A DNA stretch of 64,000 nt from Adiantum capillus-veneris (GCA_014529385.2 CM043959.1:52891253-52955252); one strand, 5' to 3'. Shown: positions 10,366 to 22,800, counted from the first letter of the stretch. Notes: generated from the letters alone by a model not told the origin. Translations and numbers: made by a program.

Positions 10366-11206
10366 TTACCATGTGACGTGTGATGTTATTTTCACCCCAA
10401 GAAAGGGTGAAGACCTTGGTGAAATCTGCCAAGGTTTCTTGAAATGATTGGTGTTGTTCTTCTGTTGTGCTGATAAGGTCCATAAGCTTGACCATTTTAT
10501 TAAAAGTTTCCCAAACTTGTTTGTGCTTGTTTGCAAGCTTGCCATTTGAATCATTGTAAGTAGTAGCTTTGCAAAATTCCTTCTAGAGTTCCCAAAGGTT
10601 ACCTGCCTTGTGGTTGGAGCTGTTTTGCACATCATATGGACCTAGCTTTCCTTGGGTTACTTTCTTCAAAAAGTGTCTGGCTTTTTGTCCACTCATTGAC
10701 ACTTGTTGGGCAATTTCATGGGCCTTCCCTGTGCTCTTTGCAGCAATGATTGACACATTTTCACAGTGACAACCAATGGAATTTAAGAGTGCCTCCACCC
10801 TTTTGATCGCTTCCTAGGACTTTTCCAATGGCTTCATCGTGAAAGCATAGTCAATGCGGAGCTTCAATAGCCTATAAAAAATGCGCATGAATGCGTGTAA
10901 TGTACAAAAATATACACTCGATATAGAAAATTGAAAGATTGGATTCCAAGCCTGGTCCTTTTGTGCAGGATCTGGGGCATTGAGCATGGGACATTTCAAA
11001 ATAGACGCTTTCCATTCTTTGCCTTCATCTCCGACATCAAGATTGTTGGAGATGAAGGGTTGGACATCAAGATTGTCCAACCCTTCTTCTCCATCCCCTT
11101 GCCATGGAATTCCCATGCAAAAATTTTGGATTTTGGCATTGGCACACTTTGTCACATTGTACATACACTTTAGCGTGTTAAGATCTCCCCCCATGTGCCA
11201 TCCCAT
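10366..11206 (-). pseudogene. Unrecognised protein-coding remnant, one frame with two stops
   Basis: Reading the minus strand from 11206, the same frame runs to about 10,366 and is interrupted only by stops at 10,814 and 10,583, giving roughly 280 codons. The translated product looks protein-like: basic and polar helical segments such as NKMVKLMDLISTTEEQHQSF and AKSTGKAHEIAQQVSMSGQK, and a Gly/Asp-rich N-terminal part. I recognise no domain. It could be an old cellular gene or a transposon accessory protein. Continuity over two separate stops is the main evidence for past coding. Confidence 0.45.
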
Positions 11207-12509
11207 CTTGTACCTGCCAATATCCTAGACATCTAGCTCTCCTCTACCTGCTAGGCTTTGATAATTTCACGTAATATGGAATACCCAATTGAAAACATTA
11301 AAATCCTCACAATAATCAATCTCAAAAGCACCCAGCCATTAAATGTTTTTCTTTGATTAAATTTTAAAATTTTCAAGAAATTTCTTTGCCTTACTATCCC
11401 TCTCTTGTAAAAAGATCTCTATTTATCAAGGTTATTGAGACTCTCTCAAGTTTCTTATTCTTCACAATTTCACTTTCATCCCACTTAATCAAAAAATGGC
11501 ATATCCATTCACCTTATAATTATGAAGGTCATATGATTTAATTAATGCTCTATTCAAAGTCTTTAAGTCAAAAAATGTCTATTGAAATAGTTAAATGTGA
11601 GCTCGTTCTTCTTACTAGGATATATGCCATTGATGCAAAACAATTTTGAAAGCATCTCCATGACCCTAGACTTAATTCTATGCCTTGCATGATGAATAAG
11701 AGACGGCTTTGGTAGCAAATATCCCTTCATTTTTAAGTGCTTCAAGTTTTTCTTCATGACCTTGAATAGCTATCTATAACCTGGCCTGCTAATTCCAACT
11801 TTTCCATAGTCCCTTGAGTGTCTTCCTTGTCCAAGGTACAACTCATCGAGAATCCATCAATGCATTTTTGCCTAGCCTTCTTGAACCTTCTCTCATCCAA
11901 TATGTTCCTAAGAACAAGAGGTGAAATCACTTCACAAATAATTGTGATCTACTTTTCATGTTTCCTTGTGAATAGTCTGATAGAATTAATAGAATTAGGG
12001 ATCTGTGTTTAACAAAAATAAAAAACATTCAAGCAACAAATCATTATACTAATCAGGTTTTCCAAGGAAGCAAAGAGACCTAAAGATAACAACAAATAAA
12101 ATAACCATCTTATCTCAATTCTTTGATTCTTCTATTGCACCTTGAAGTAGGGGCTTCAACGTTTGAAGGGGTGCATATCCATCTTCTTTTTTTATTTTCT
12201 TTTTGCAAAACTCACAATGGTGAGTGGATTATATTGACAAACCCTAAAGACCAAACATCTCCAATAGACCAAACATCGGCTAATTGGGGAGCCACTTTGG
12301 AAAAGCCACAACCTTATCCTTGAGGACCTCTATCCTACAATGTCAATTAATATGTTCCACTCATATGAGCTCGTTTAACTATCTCGTTTAATATCCTCTC
12401 TCCATGAAACGAGTTGTTTCCATCAGTGGAATTATTGAATACCTGATTGTTCCTAGTCTTCCAGGTCTATTTTTTGAAGTAACAAAATCTAACAACTTGA
12501 GTTGCAATT
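11207..12509. other. AT-rich stretch without a recognisable gene
   Basis: I find no conserved protein motif or strong repeat here. The short open frames (for example 11,818-12,012 and 12,123-12,323) lack any pattern I can support. Confidence 0.5.
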
Positions 12510-12972
12510 ATTATCTTGTGGCTCTTGTAGGCCTTTCCTCCCAAGAAAGGATTGTTTTTAAAGAATCCAATCTTCCAAGTCCTTTGGACCCACTTGCAAA
12601 CATTCCTTGCCAAACCGCTAATCACTGGTGGGAAATCCTTGAAGAGATGTGAGAAGTCTTCACTTGCCGTTTTACATTGAGAGCATGTATCAGGGCCAAT
12701 CCCCCTGGCTAGGACCTTAACTCCAATCGGTAAGGCTCCCCAAAATACCTTCTAGAGGAAGATCTTCATCACTTGTGGTCATTGGGGACACCAAATGTTC
12801 TTAGTGATAGTTACCCATCTTGATTTAGGCCAGTCCATATACCATTGTTTGTTCAAGGGAGAGAACCAATCCAATGATGCCATAAGTTTGTGGTAAAATT
12901 CTTTAGTATGAGTCTTAAAAAAGTGTATGTCTTTAGGCTAGCACCAGGCTTCCCACTTAAACTCAGACTCAC
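12510..12972 (-). pseudogene. LINE (non-LTR retrotransposon) C-terminal fragment, zf-RVT type
   Basis: The minus strand reads KIFLxKVFWGALPIGVKVLA followed by RGIGPDTCSQCKTASEDFSH and LFKDFPP. This matches the zinc-binding region after the RT of plant LINEs (FxWxxLxxxLPTxxxLxxRxI...CxxC...EtxxHLFxxC), with the last Cys replaced by Phe. One stop falls at the Trp position before KVF, and another (Pro-Gln-stop) about 8 codons earlier. No RT or endonuclease is seen beside it, so it is a 5'-truncated or decayed copy. Good match on spacing, moderate certainty. Confidence 0.65.
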
Positions 12973-14060
12973 AACTAGGGAGAGCCATTCACTTGATCAG
13001 GGGTGAGACTGATCACGTGGCATATCCAGCATGTGTCTATCAATATGATTGTTCACATTTGTAAGTTTATCTCCTTATATTTCTTTGGAACAACATTTTT
13101 TTCTGTTCATTCATGGTAACATTCATTTTCTGTTATCATTTATGGAAAATCTCTATGACAGTTATGATTTACCATTGATAACTGCGTGTTATATAATTTT
13201 TTTGCAATTATGAAGCTATTGATCAAGGCATAAATTCCACTTTTAATTCTAATGTTGAAAGATCGCAAAGGCAACCACTGTTTAGTAAAAATTCTCTCAA
13301 GAATTGTTAGCTTCAAAATCAATAGACTCAAGCTATTCAGACTTGTGACCACTTTATGTGCCACTTCTATAGATTTTAATGAAGCATATGTTGGGCAATG
13401 ATTACAGGATAAAGCTAAGTACAATGCTATCATATCAAAGAACCTCCAGGTATGAAATTTCTCAATGTATTTTAATAATACACATGTAGCAAGATCATTT
13501 CACTTATCTCTTATGAGTAAGCTCTCTCTCTCAATATGTATCTTTACACCAAGATGCCATATATGATACACCATCCTAGTGCTTATTCTACTCCCTTCCT
13601 TATCTTAAGATCTCTAAATTTTGCACCACCTTTTACAACACCTTCTTATACGACAATCTGCCAATTAAATATGCTTGGTTTGATAAATCAATGCTCGTTA
13701 TATTTAAATTCTTTTAAGTGACTCTCTTTGCAGATATTTCCAAGAGGCTATACTCAAGCAATTTTGCAACAAGTGAGAATACCGCTGGACACTTTTAGAA
13801 GACAAAGCTCTTTTACTTTTTTGCATTGTGTTATAAGCAAAAATTATCTCTAGCATCATGGCTTGTACTTACATTGATTGGAGCTTCTACTAAGATGATT
13901 TGTCATGAAACTATATAACCACTCATATGGCTAAGGTGATTTGGGATGATTGTCAATATTTTTATATACTCCAGTACTCCAACCTACTTCAATTTGGTAT
14001 CAAACATGAAGTAACTATTTTGTCTTTTATGCCTTCTCTGGTCCGTTGGTCACTTGCACA
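12973..14060. other. Stretch without a recognisable gene
   Basis: AT-rich DNA with no coding pattern or long repeat that I can support; short open frames only. Confidence 0.5.
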
Positions 14061-14064
14061 CCCA

Positions 14065-14325
14065 TTTGCCAATTTAGGCAGTGTGTAAATGCTCATCTTG
14101 ATGTAGATTCTCCGATTTAGGCAACACTAGTTATCCGTGCAGATCCGCCATCTTAGGCAACACAAGTGCAAATTTGCCAATTTAGGTAGTACACCAACAA
14201 CCAATAGATTCACTAATTTAAAAAATCAGTGCATATTTGTCGAATTAGGTAGCACTAGTGCAAATTTGTCAATTTAGCCAGCACGCCTCATTGGTGTTGA
14301 TTCCCTGATTTAGGCAACACTTATC
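14065..14325 (+). repeat. Diverged tandem array of about 28-43 bp units
   Basis: The word ATTTAGGCAACAC or a close variant recurs at about 14,071, 14,114, 14,151, 14,179, 14,242, 14,271 and 14,307, usually preceded by GCCA or GCAAATTTG. Spacing varies between 28 and 43 bp, so this is an old minisatellite rather than a fresh one. Confidence 0.75.
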
Positions 14326-14513
14326 ACAAAATCATGCTACAGTGCCTGGCCACCACTATCTTTAGTATGATTTTGTTACCTAAGTATATAATGGAAGTGA
14401 TTTGAATGTGGAATTACAATTGGATTTTGATTTGGTTTAATTTGATCTAGTTTAAGATGATTTCCTATTGCGGCAATGTTTATGGAATCACACTTGGAAT
14501 TTATAAAAAATTG

Positions 14514-14677
14514 ATTATTGAATGATGAGTGCAACCAATGATATCCTAATACATTAAGATATCACATATAGAAACTTATTCTAGTGGTATGAGACATTAT
14601 TGAATGATGAGTGCGACCAATGATATCCTAATACATTAGGATATCACATATAGAAACTTATTCTAGTGGTATGAGAC
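14514..14677 (+). repeat. 82-bp tandem duplication carrying a palindrome
   Basis: Two 82-bp copies (14514-14595, 14596-14677) differ at about two bases. Each contains GATATCCTAAT, AC, then ATTAGGATATC: an 11-bp inverted repeat with a 2-base centre, perfect in the second copy and with one mismatch in the first. Confidence 0.92.
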
Positions 14678-14689
14678 ACTAGAATATGC

Positions 14690-16734
14690 AGCATGAGGAT
14701 GACGACAGGCATAAGCAAACTCACCTGTTTAAATTTAAGAGTTTTATTTCTAACACATGATTTTAACCATTATTTTTTATAAATATGATTTGCAGGTAAC
14801 TTAAAAATTGATGAAAATTGCTTTCTAATGGAGGTATGTAATGGAAATTGATAATTATCTATTTACTACAGACGATAGGTGGCAAAAGCATAAGTGGTCA
14901 ATGGTCTATGTGAAAGGATAGCACATTCATGAATATTTTATTATCAAAGTGCTCTTTATGAGCTATGGTCACTGTACACCTGGGTAGACAGGCTGTAATC
15001 ATTTTACCATTTTTCCATAATTCAATGTGCTTCTTTCCATCCGATCTCATTGCTTCAATGGAAGTAGGAGGAGTTTCATGCACCCTATTTCATATTTAAA
15101 GAGAAAAATATTCATCGTCCAACTCAACATGGAGATGATAGATACCTCTCCTAGTAGAGAATAGATACAAAATTGTGGATATGTGTCCATCAAAATCCAC
15201 AAATGGGTCACATCAATCAGTGCATGACTGTGTCGATGTCCCCATGGTGAGACTCTACACAGGGTGTCTGCCAAGGGTGCCTGCTATGTCTCACCAATAT
15301 AGAAATATTCCCCTATTGAAACCTCCTTTGGTGCTAGGAGCATCCCCTCATCCTGGGCCTCTTGGATATGCCCAACTGCTGCTCAATCACTTAGTATACC
15401 TTGCTAGTGATATGCCATGTATCCCTCATCTCTAGCTGCGCTAGTCTCTACTCATCAATCTTTATATGGAAGAGCATTGTAATCTGACTCTAGGTGTGTC
15501 TCCTGATCTATGAGTCTCTCTCTCTCAAGAACCTTGCTCAATGTTAGTGAATTTCCATTTCTTGCAAATATTGATCTGATCCTTCACCACAACCTCCTTC
15601 GGCGATGGGAGCATCCCCTCATCCTGGGCCTCCTAGATCTCCCAACTCTGCTGCTCCATCACTTTGCATACCTCTGATAGTGATATGCCTTGTATTCCTG
15701 CTTTCTAGTTTCTTTGGTCTCATTTTTGAGCCTCTCTCTCCCAATAACCCCGCTCAATGTTGTTGAAGCTCCACTAGATAGAGCCCAAACAAACTCTGAC
15801 CTTGGTATCTCATAACTCTAGATAGAGGCCCAAAAACCTCTCAAAAGAGATAGTGAAAGTGTCCATGTATCTCATAATTTTTGTACATTGGCATATATAG
15901 TGGAGCTCTATGTATAGCTCTCTCTGACATAGTTGGCTATGGTGAACAAGGACATGTTTTCACAAAGTCTCCAAAGAAGAACCAAAGGAAATAGCTGAAA
16001 GTACATCAGAGATTTCTAAAGATTCAAAATGGTGTGCAATCGACAAGGGGTACTATAATTGGTATCATCTAATTGATGGTCAACCAAAAAGGTTAGAAGG
16101 GTAGGTATCTTCACTGGTTTGTGACCAATCTCATTGTGATACAAATCCCACATAGCACTTGACATTGGTTCAACACCATCACCATTTGAGTCACTATTCG
16201 TCATGTTGACCAAAAGGGTATGATTGTGTGAAGAGGATAGGCTAAAGTACTTGGAAGAAGTTGATCAAAATCATCCCCTACAACTCCAAATTAGCACCAA
16301 GTCACAAATGGGCAGCCAACATACTATCTCTCCTCTAGTCCACTTTTTTACCTTTAAATCCGGGTGTAAACTTCATCAAAGTGATCCCTCCAAAGCTAAA
16401 ATTTACTAACAGACAACTTGTATACTTGCAAAGCTTGCACCAAATCTGTAAAATCTCACACCCATGTGAAAATACCAAATTTGACATTTGGAAAATAGTA
16501 AGCTAACTCCTCTCACTACTAAAGCTTTGATACAATGTGAAAAGTGTTAGTGGAAGATGCATGGATATGGCTGACAACAATGGAATCATGTGTACAATCC
16601 CTTAGATCCAATGGCAGATAGGAGCAAACTTTGAATGTGGAACCTCCAAGAGAAACCTCATCACAGTTATCTCCTACATCCTCTGTGAAGTACCTTGAAA
16701 CGGGTGGAAAACTATTTCTACTAACCTCAGCTCA
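14690..16734. other. Stretch without a recognisable gene, with one diverged direct repeat
   Basis: No protein domain is recognisable. About 100 bp beginning AACCTCCTTTGGTG at 15,319 recur at 15,591 as AACCTCCTTCGGCG (272 bp apart); both copies share GGAGCATCCCCTCATCCTGG. The minus strand of these copies could be the remains of a coiled-coil coding region, but stops are frequent. Confidence 0.5.
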
Positions 16735-17000
16735 AGAAGGACGTGGATGAGTTTGTATGGACTTCTTTGGCATAAAAAAACCTTTTCATATTTCATACCG
16801 ACCTTGGAAGAGTGTAGAAATGGATTTTAATTTTTATCTTCTAAAGACTCAAAGTGGGAATGAGGTATCTGGACCTAAAGACTCAGAGTGGGCATGACGG
16901 TATCAGGACCATCATCGATAGATTCAGTAAGAAGGCCAACTTCATACGAATAAAGAGGATAGTTAAGGTCGATCATTTTGGCCAAACTACTTGTCTCATA
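16735..17000 (+). pseudogene. Ty3/gypsy integrase fragment
   Basis: The plus strand reads KDVDEFVWT (end of the zinc-binding region), PWKSVEMDFNFYLLKTQSGN (16804-16863), then in another frame TQSGHDGIRTIIDRFSKKANF (about 16880-16940), which matches the gypsy integrase core through its first catalytic Asp (MDF). A 34-bp tandem duplication (16841-16874, 16875-16908) causes the frame change. No other part of the element is present, so this is an isolated fragment, apparently from a different copy than the one at 1-5 kb. Confidence 0.8.
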
Positions 17001-17315
17001 TATTTCACACCTAAGTTGCATTTATACGCCCGTATATAAAAAATTGTGCATATATTTCGATTAGATACGTTGTAGACCCGAATTATACACGTATTCCCAA
17101 ATAAACCTTATTTTGATCAAAATATATTTCGATCGGAATATTGTTTGCCTTATAAAAAAGTCATCGTGATAGTTCATTCGAAGTGTCATGTTAGAGAGAG
17201 AATCCCTAGAGAGAGAGAGCAGTGACAGAGCAAAGCAGAGCAGAGTTGCGAGCCGAGCGGAGCATAGCAAGTAATTTTTCTTCTAATTTTTTATGTTTTT
17301 TTTTTAATTTTATTT

Positions 17316-18350
17316 GCTAACGTTATTGTTGTGGAGCTTTGCTTGCACCTTAGTGTTAGTTTACATCTTGTTTTTTGCTAACGTTGTTGTTGGGGAGCTT
17401 TGCTCACACCTCAGTGTTAGTCTGTAGGTTTAGACACCCATCCTTGATTGTGTTGATCCTCATGACACACTACAAGGGGGGTTAGATATTTAGACGCGTT
17501 GTCCTTGGCTGTTGTTGACCGCCATGTTGCACTGCAGGGAGTAGCTTCCCTGGTTGTTGTTGACCACCGAGTTGCACTACAGGGAGGAGTTAGCTATCTT
17601 ACATCTTTTCTTCCTAGTTGTTGCTGACCATTGCGTCGCACTGCTCGAAGATCGAATTTAAAAAAATAGATTCTTTCTCTTTGTTTGTTATTGACCATCG
17701 TGTCACACTGCAGAGAGGAGTTTAGGGTTGCCTTATCCTTTGTTCTTAACTGTTGCTGACCATCACGTCGCACTGCAAGAAGATTGAATTCAATAGATTC
17801 TTCGTCTCTGTTTAATGTTGACCACCGTGTCGCACTGTAGGGAGGGGTTTAGGGTTATCAAATCCTTCGTTCTTGCATGTCGTTGACCATAGTGTCGCAT
17901 CGCAAGAAGATTGGATTGAATAGATTCCTCGTCTCTGATTGTTGTTGACCACCATGTCGCATCGCAGGGAGGGGTTTAGGGTTTTTAAATCCATCGTTCT
18001 TGGTTATTGCTAACCATCGCATTGTATTGCAGGGAGATTGGATTTAATGGATTCTTTTTCTCTAATTGACCACCATGTCGCACTGTAGGGAGGGAATAGA
18101 TATTTTATATCCTTCAATCATGAATGCTTTGACCATCACATCGCACTACAGGCCAATTGGATTTAATAAATTTCTCGTCTCTAGTTGTTGCTGACCAGCG
18201 TGTCGCACTGTAGATAGAGGCTAGATAGTATTAATCCTTTGTCCCTGATAGCTGCTAACTTCCACGTCGCAGTGCAAGGAGATTGTTATTATACGTTTTT
18301 CGTCTTTGGCAATTGCTGGCCATCGTGTCACACTGCAAGGAGAAATTATA
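17316..18350 (+). repeat. Satellite of about 62-bp units, dimeric higher-order pattern
   Basis: The core TGTCGCACTGCAGGGAG, with variants, recurs about every 60-66 bp: roughly 17,527, 17,573, 17,638, 17,706, 17,770, 17,833, 17,897, 17,959, 18,022, 18,079, 18,145, 18,206, 18,268 and 18,330. Each unit holds GTTGTTGACCACC before the core. In the middle of the array two unit types alternate: one ends in GGGGTTTAGGG, the other in GAAGATTGAATT followed by TAGATTCTTCGTCTCTG, giving a dimer of about 126 bp. Two related units with GCTAACGTTGTTG start the array at 17,316 and 17,377. It lies just upstream of the host kinase-like gene. Confidence 0.88.
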
Positions 18351-18367
18351 TATGTTTTAAGGTTTTT

Positions 18368-18453
18368 CATTATTGGTTGTTATTATTATCCATGAAATGT
18401 TTAGATCTTTCATTATTGGTTGTTAGTATTGTCCATGAAATGTTTTTATTTAG
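18368..18453 (+). repeat. 43-bp tandem duplication
   Basis: CATTATTGGTTGTTA...CCATGAAATGTTT occurs at 18,368 and again at 18,411. It lies between the satellite and the first host exon. Confidence 0.85.
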
Positions 18454-18530
18454 AACTATTACATATATGTCAAATTTATATCTATTCTATATTACCTTAT
18501 AATTGCTTCAAATATTTTTAGGCTTCAGTC

Positions 18531-18870
18531 ATGGTAGAGACAAAGTTAACGCGTCAGCATCACAAAATCATTTGTGATGCTCTAATTTTGTCTCTATATA
18601 GAGCTTCAGACGATCATTTGCGACGGGCATTTGATCAACTGCAGGTGAAGTTTGATGATTTTGTGATTGAACTTGTGGAACAGTGCTGGTTGAAGCTGTG
18701 CAGTGCATTTCCGATTTCATTTGACCCAGCTCGGCGCACTAATGGAGTGATGCATAACACAGTAAAGCAATTATTAGGCCAGGTCACAAGAAGCTTTGAG
18801 AGTATGGTTCATCCAAAAATCAAAACCAAACATGGAATCAAAGAGCGAATGCACCTTGTGACATAGCTAC
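18531..18870 (+). pseudogene. Host kinase-like gene, 5' part, cut by the 39.6-kb insertion
   Basis: An ATG at 18531 opens 111 codons up to a stop at 18864-18866. The sequence just before it, ATTTTTAGGC, looks like a 3' splice site, so this may be an internal exon. The product is helical (QLQVKFDDFVIELVEQCWLK) with no domain I know. When the insertion and one copy of the 5-bp target duplication are removed, this frame continues in phase into 58,463 onward with only two stop codons between, which links it to the kinase-like part. The gene was therefore probably damaged already, or has an unseen intron at the junction. Confidence 0.6.
18866..18870 (+). repeat. Target-site duplication of the outer element, left copy
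   Basis: GCTAC at 18866-18870 matches GCTAC at 58458-58462 exactly. Five base pairs is the usual size for LTR retrotransposon integration. Confidence 0.9.
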
Positions 18871-19771
18871 TATGGGACGCATGTCTAACCTCACCATCCT
18901 ATCTTATTGCAGTATTAGCGAGAACCACGATTAATTTGTCAAACCATGGGATGAAGCTGACTCAACTAGTGTATAGAGGCTACAAGAGGTTGTCAATCTC
19001 TCGGAAAACAACTAACAACTCACATCTAACTCAAGCTACACTCAAGTGACTGAAATCACCAAATGTCAATCGCTCATCGGCAAGCAAATCACATCCGTTA
19101 CAGCATCAAATGACATCCAAACGTAACGAAACTTCTAGGACAAGTCTAAAAGACCTAAGCACACATGCCTATGGCCTCAAACCCCACTTTAGGTCGAGTT
19201 TCAAAATCGTGATTATTAATAGCAGTGGATTTTTGACCTAGTCGTTTTCGACCCAGAATGCATCTAAATGCTTAGCAATGATGCCCCAATACCCCGCCTA
19301 TGCTTAGTTTTTGTTTTAAAAGTGTAAATTCCTAGTTATGATGAAATTAGGCCGTGGGTCGGCGATGCCAAAAGCTACGAAATACTGTGAATGGCTTACG
19401 TCAATGCGTAGAGCTCTTACCTGCGGTTGCAATGCAACACACGCATTCGCAATGACAACTGGGGAGAGAGTAGGAAGGGCAAGAAGAAGAGAAGTGAGCA
19501 CCGTTTTCTTATCTAAAACTTATAAAAAACTTACAGAAATTGGCTTTTATACCTTAGCCAAGGTTTTTGAGTGGTCAAAAGTAATAATCTGGAGTTCTAC
19601 CAAAGCTGGGAATTGACTGGCTAATACAATCTGGAAGCTTGTAGCCCCAACTCATTAATTACAAAGTTTACCAAGAAAATAAGAGTTATAATATTTTCAA
19701 TTTATCAAAATAATAATTGTTTTACAAGGAGAACTCCGAAAAATGGTGTCCACGTTAGCTTGCTGCTAACA
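18871..19771 (-). repeat. Left (3') LTR of the outer element
   Basis: 901 bp, starting TATGGGACGC (the right copy has TGTGGGACGC, so the terminal TG has mutated) and ending GCTAACA. It aligns with 57540-58457. Minus-strand TATA box at 19544-19551. A half-palindrome AATCGTGATTATTAA at about 19,206 resembles the leader palindromes of this element. It also resembles the inner element's LTR (shared TAGCGAGAAC, AATTTGTCA and GGACG words). Confidence 0.92.
19544..19551 (-). promoter_or_regulatory. TATA box in the outer LTR (left copy)
   Basis: On the minus strand TATAAAAG lies within CCTTGGCTAAGGTATAAAAG. The right LTR has the same box at 58231-58238. The inner LTRs have a related box in the same context, CCAAGGCTGAGGTATATAAG, so the core promoter neighbourhood is conserved between the two elements. 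Confidence 0.75.
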
Positions 19772-19786
19772 TTCCCCCCTCCTTGC
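19772..19786 (-). other. Polypurine tract of the outer element
   Basis: Directly inside the left LTR the minus strand reads GCAAGGAGGGGGGAA followed by TGTTAGC. This is the plus-strand priming site and fixes the orientation of the element. Confidence 0.85.
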
Positions 19787-19809
19787 CTGTGTCATCCCTT
19801 GACATAGCT

Positions 19810-22800
19810 TTATGGGCTGAAGTAGTCTTCAGGTTGATGGGGGGCGAGGCGGTCTTTCAGTTCTTCCATTGCTTTTTGGTATTTGATTTTGCGTTCTTTT
19901 TCTGGCACTTGCAAAAATTGCATGGTGACTTGATTTTTCAGTTCACCGCTGAGTATCCTACAAATCTTGATGTGAGGTTGCTTATCACCGACGCAAATAT
20001 CTTCATTCATCAGGTGAAGAAGCCAGTGTAGAATGCCTCTTCAAAGGTTAGCATATTATGCAAGGGCATGAGCTGACAGCCTGGGAAAATTGAGCCATGT
20101 TGGCCTCTTCTTCTACAGTGCTTCATGCACTTGCCATGTCCTTACTCTAGGTACAGGACAAAATGTTGGATCTTTTTGTAAGGCCGCAGGTGCTCTTGTG
20201 AACAGAATCAGGTATCTTGGATTCTTGTTCAGCTAGCTTAACCTCCACTTCGGGTGGTCTTTATCTGCGCCATCCTCTTGCATATCCTTGTATAACCTTT
20301 CTTTTACCTGTAAGAGTTCTACCTTGATGAGAGGGTATGGCAGGGATTCTTGATGCCATTGAGCATTGATTTGATTGGGAGTGAGTTGAGTGATGTTGAC
20401 AGAGTGTAAAACTCTCAACTCCCAATCCATAGCGGCCTTCCACTGATCATCCACCTCTAATGTGATCTTCTCCTTCAGTGCGTCTTCTTCAGCTTTTGAC
20501 AGTTGGACCATTGGCAATGTATCTTTGTCAGTAATTTGGACCTGTAATTTGGACCTGTAATTTGGACCTGAAAGTCTTCGTTACCACTCGGCTCTGCTGT
20601 AGACTGCGTCTCAAATTCAGCAAATGAGACCAAGGGGATGTCAATTTGGGGCGGCTCTGAAGTGCCTGCCTCTTCCTGTGTATCGGGCTTTCCATCTCTG
20701 AGGAGTTGATTCATTCGCTTCAATTCTGCAATCTCCTTTAGGAGATCCTCCTCTCTCTGGACACGCATTAGTGCTGGGTCTCTGTGTTGTGATTGTTCAA
20801 GCTTCAACTCTAGTTCTAAATCTCTATTTTTCTTTTCAAGTGCCTTGTACACTTCATCTGTTCCCTTGATCGAGGCCACGGCTGGATTTTCTCTTATTTG
20901 CCGCAAGAAAGTGGCCTGATCATTGATTCTTTGTTCGGAATATTGGAGAGAAGCGTTGGCTACATCTAACTGAACTTGAATTTTTTGAGCTGACAGAGAG
21001 GTGGTAAGAAGTTTGCTTGTCACTTCTGTCAGTTGCTCATCTTTCACTTTGCAGGCATCAGATGATTTAGTAAGGAGGTCACCTAACTCCTCTATTTCCT
21101 TCTGTTGTTTGTCCTTGGCTATCTGATGCTGTTATGCTTCATTCTTTAGCTCTTGTACTTGCCTTTGGAGATCATTGATAGTACTCATCCTGTCTTCGAG
21201 CTCTCCTTGTAGAGCATCAATGACCATTTCTAATTCTTTGGCTTTAGTGCTGCGGTTGAAGGCTGCTAAGCGGAGTTTCTCCGTCATGACTTGCATCTGC
21301 CTTGCATACTCATTTACTTGTAAAATCACTTCGTCATTGGACTGCCACTCCTCCTGTCTTGCGAGTTGGGATGTGCCGGCAGCCTTCTGTGTTGCTTCTT
21401 TCTGTGATGTAGGTGTTGGTGGTTCTATAGAGGTGGATGGTTGTTCTTCTTCTTGGCCATCCTGAGGCTTTGATATCTCGACAGTTTCTGGTTGAGTGGA
21501 AATAGGTGGTGTGGTCTCAACCCTCACCGTCTCTTCAAGTGATTGCCTTTCTTTTACCTTCTCCATCTCGGGCTCTTTCTCATGTGTAGCGATATGCTCT
21601 TTTTCTGTATCTACCTCTTTATCAGTTTCTTCCCCCGACTTTTGAGTTTCTACGGCTGCCTCCTCCGGTTCTGGCTCAGCTTCCTTTTCCTCTTGTTGTT
21701 TGGTGTGGTCAACCTTTTGTGTGGATTCTGTTTGGTGGGTGAATTCAAAATCTTTTCATTTGTCGGTCTGGCTTCTTCATTGGTATGGTGGCCTGGCGGT
21801 GATGGTGGTGGACTAGGCATGGGCTGGTCTTGTTGGTCCGGCGGCGGTGAGGTGGGTCGGGGAGATGCCTAGATTTGCTCTTGAGTATCCGCTTCTTCTG
21901 CCTCTTTCAGCTTTAAGGCTTCGGCCTCTTGGTACATTCTTTCTAAATAATCTTTTGGATCCTCGGCCTCTTTTCTTGTATGATGCTTCATTCGAAGTCC
22001 TTTCAAGCCTGTGGATACCCACTTTTCTGGGGCCTTTCCTTGTGCTTGCCTAGTGTGCTGGTAAGCCTGTTTTTCTCTTTCAAATCTTGCTTGTTTTTGA
22101 GCTGGCTCCTCTTGGTGGGTAGCCACAGCTTTCCTCTTCATCTCTTTCCTCCTAGCTCTTTTTTCTTCGTTGTCAAAGCTTTCGCTGCTGTGCCGCTCTG
22201 ATGAGCTGTCATCTGATTCATCACCTGATTTAAATGATCTTTTCCTGGATCTTGTAGCTCTTGGAGAGGGTTGTGCTGCCAAGATCCATGTATTCTAATC
22301 TGGGGCAGGGGGTAGGTTGTCGGCCATGCCGATGGCATGATAGGCTATCCTTGTTAATAATTCTGGCATGACCAAGTATGTTATTTTACCCTCCTTCTTG
22401 GTGGCCTTCAAAGTTGTCAAGACATACTGTGTGTGGTCCACAGGCTGCCTTGTTGTTGACTTCAAAACTTGTGTAAAGGTGGTGGCCACGGCGTGATTTG
22501 GTGTCGTGTACCTTGGTGGCCTTTTTGCCAGGAAATGGAAGTGTTGATGGTACAAACGGGCTGGATTTTCCACCTATTTGTGGATGAGATCAGCGAATGT
22601 AGCCGCGATTGTTTCCTTGGTAAATGTGCCTCAAGTCTTCCTGTCTCTTGACCGCATGGTCATCCCTTCAGTGGGCAGTCTGAGTGCCTCTCCCACTATT
22701 TCTTTTGTAATTACAACCTCGACCTTGTTTCCTTGGTTGTCTGATATTTGGGCAGTTCCGTCTTCTTGGATTGTGGACAGAAGCTCGTAAGCTTTCTGAA

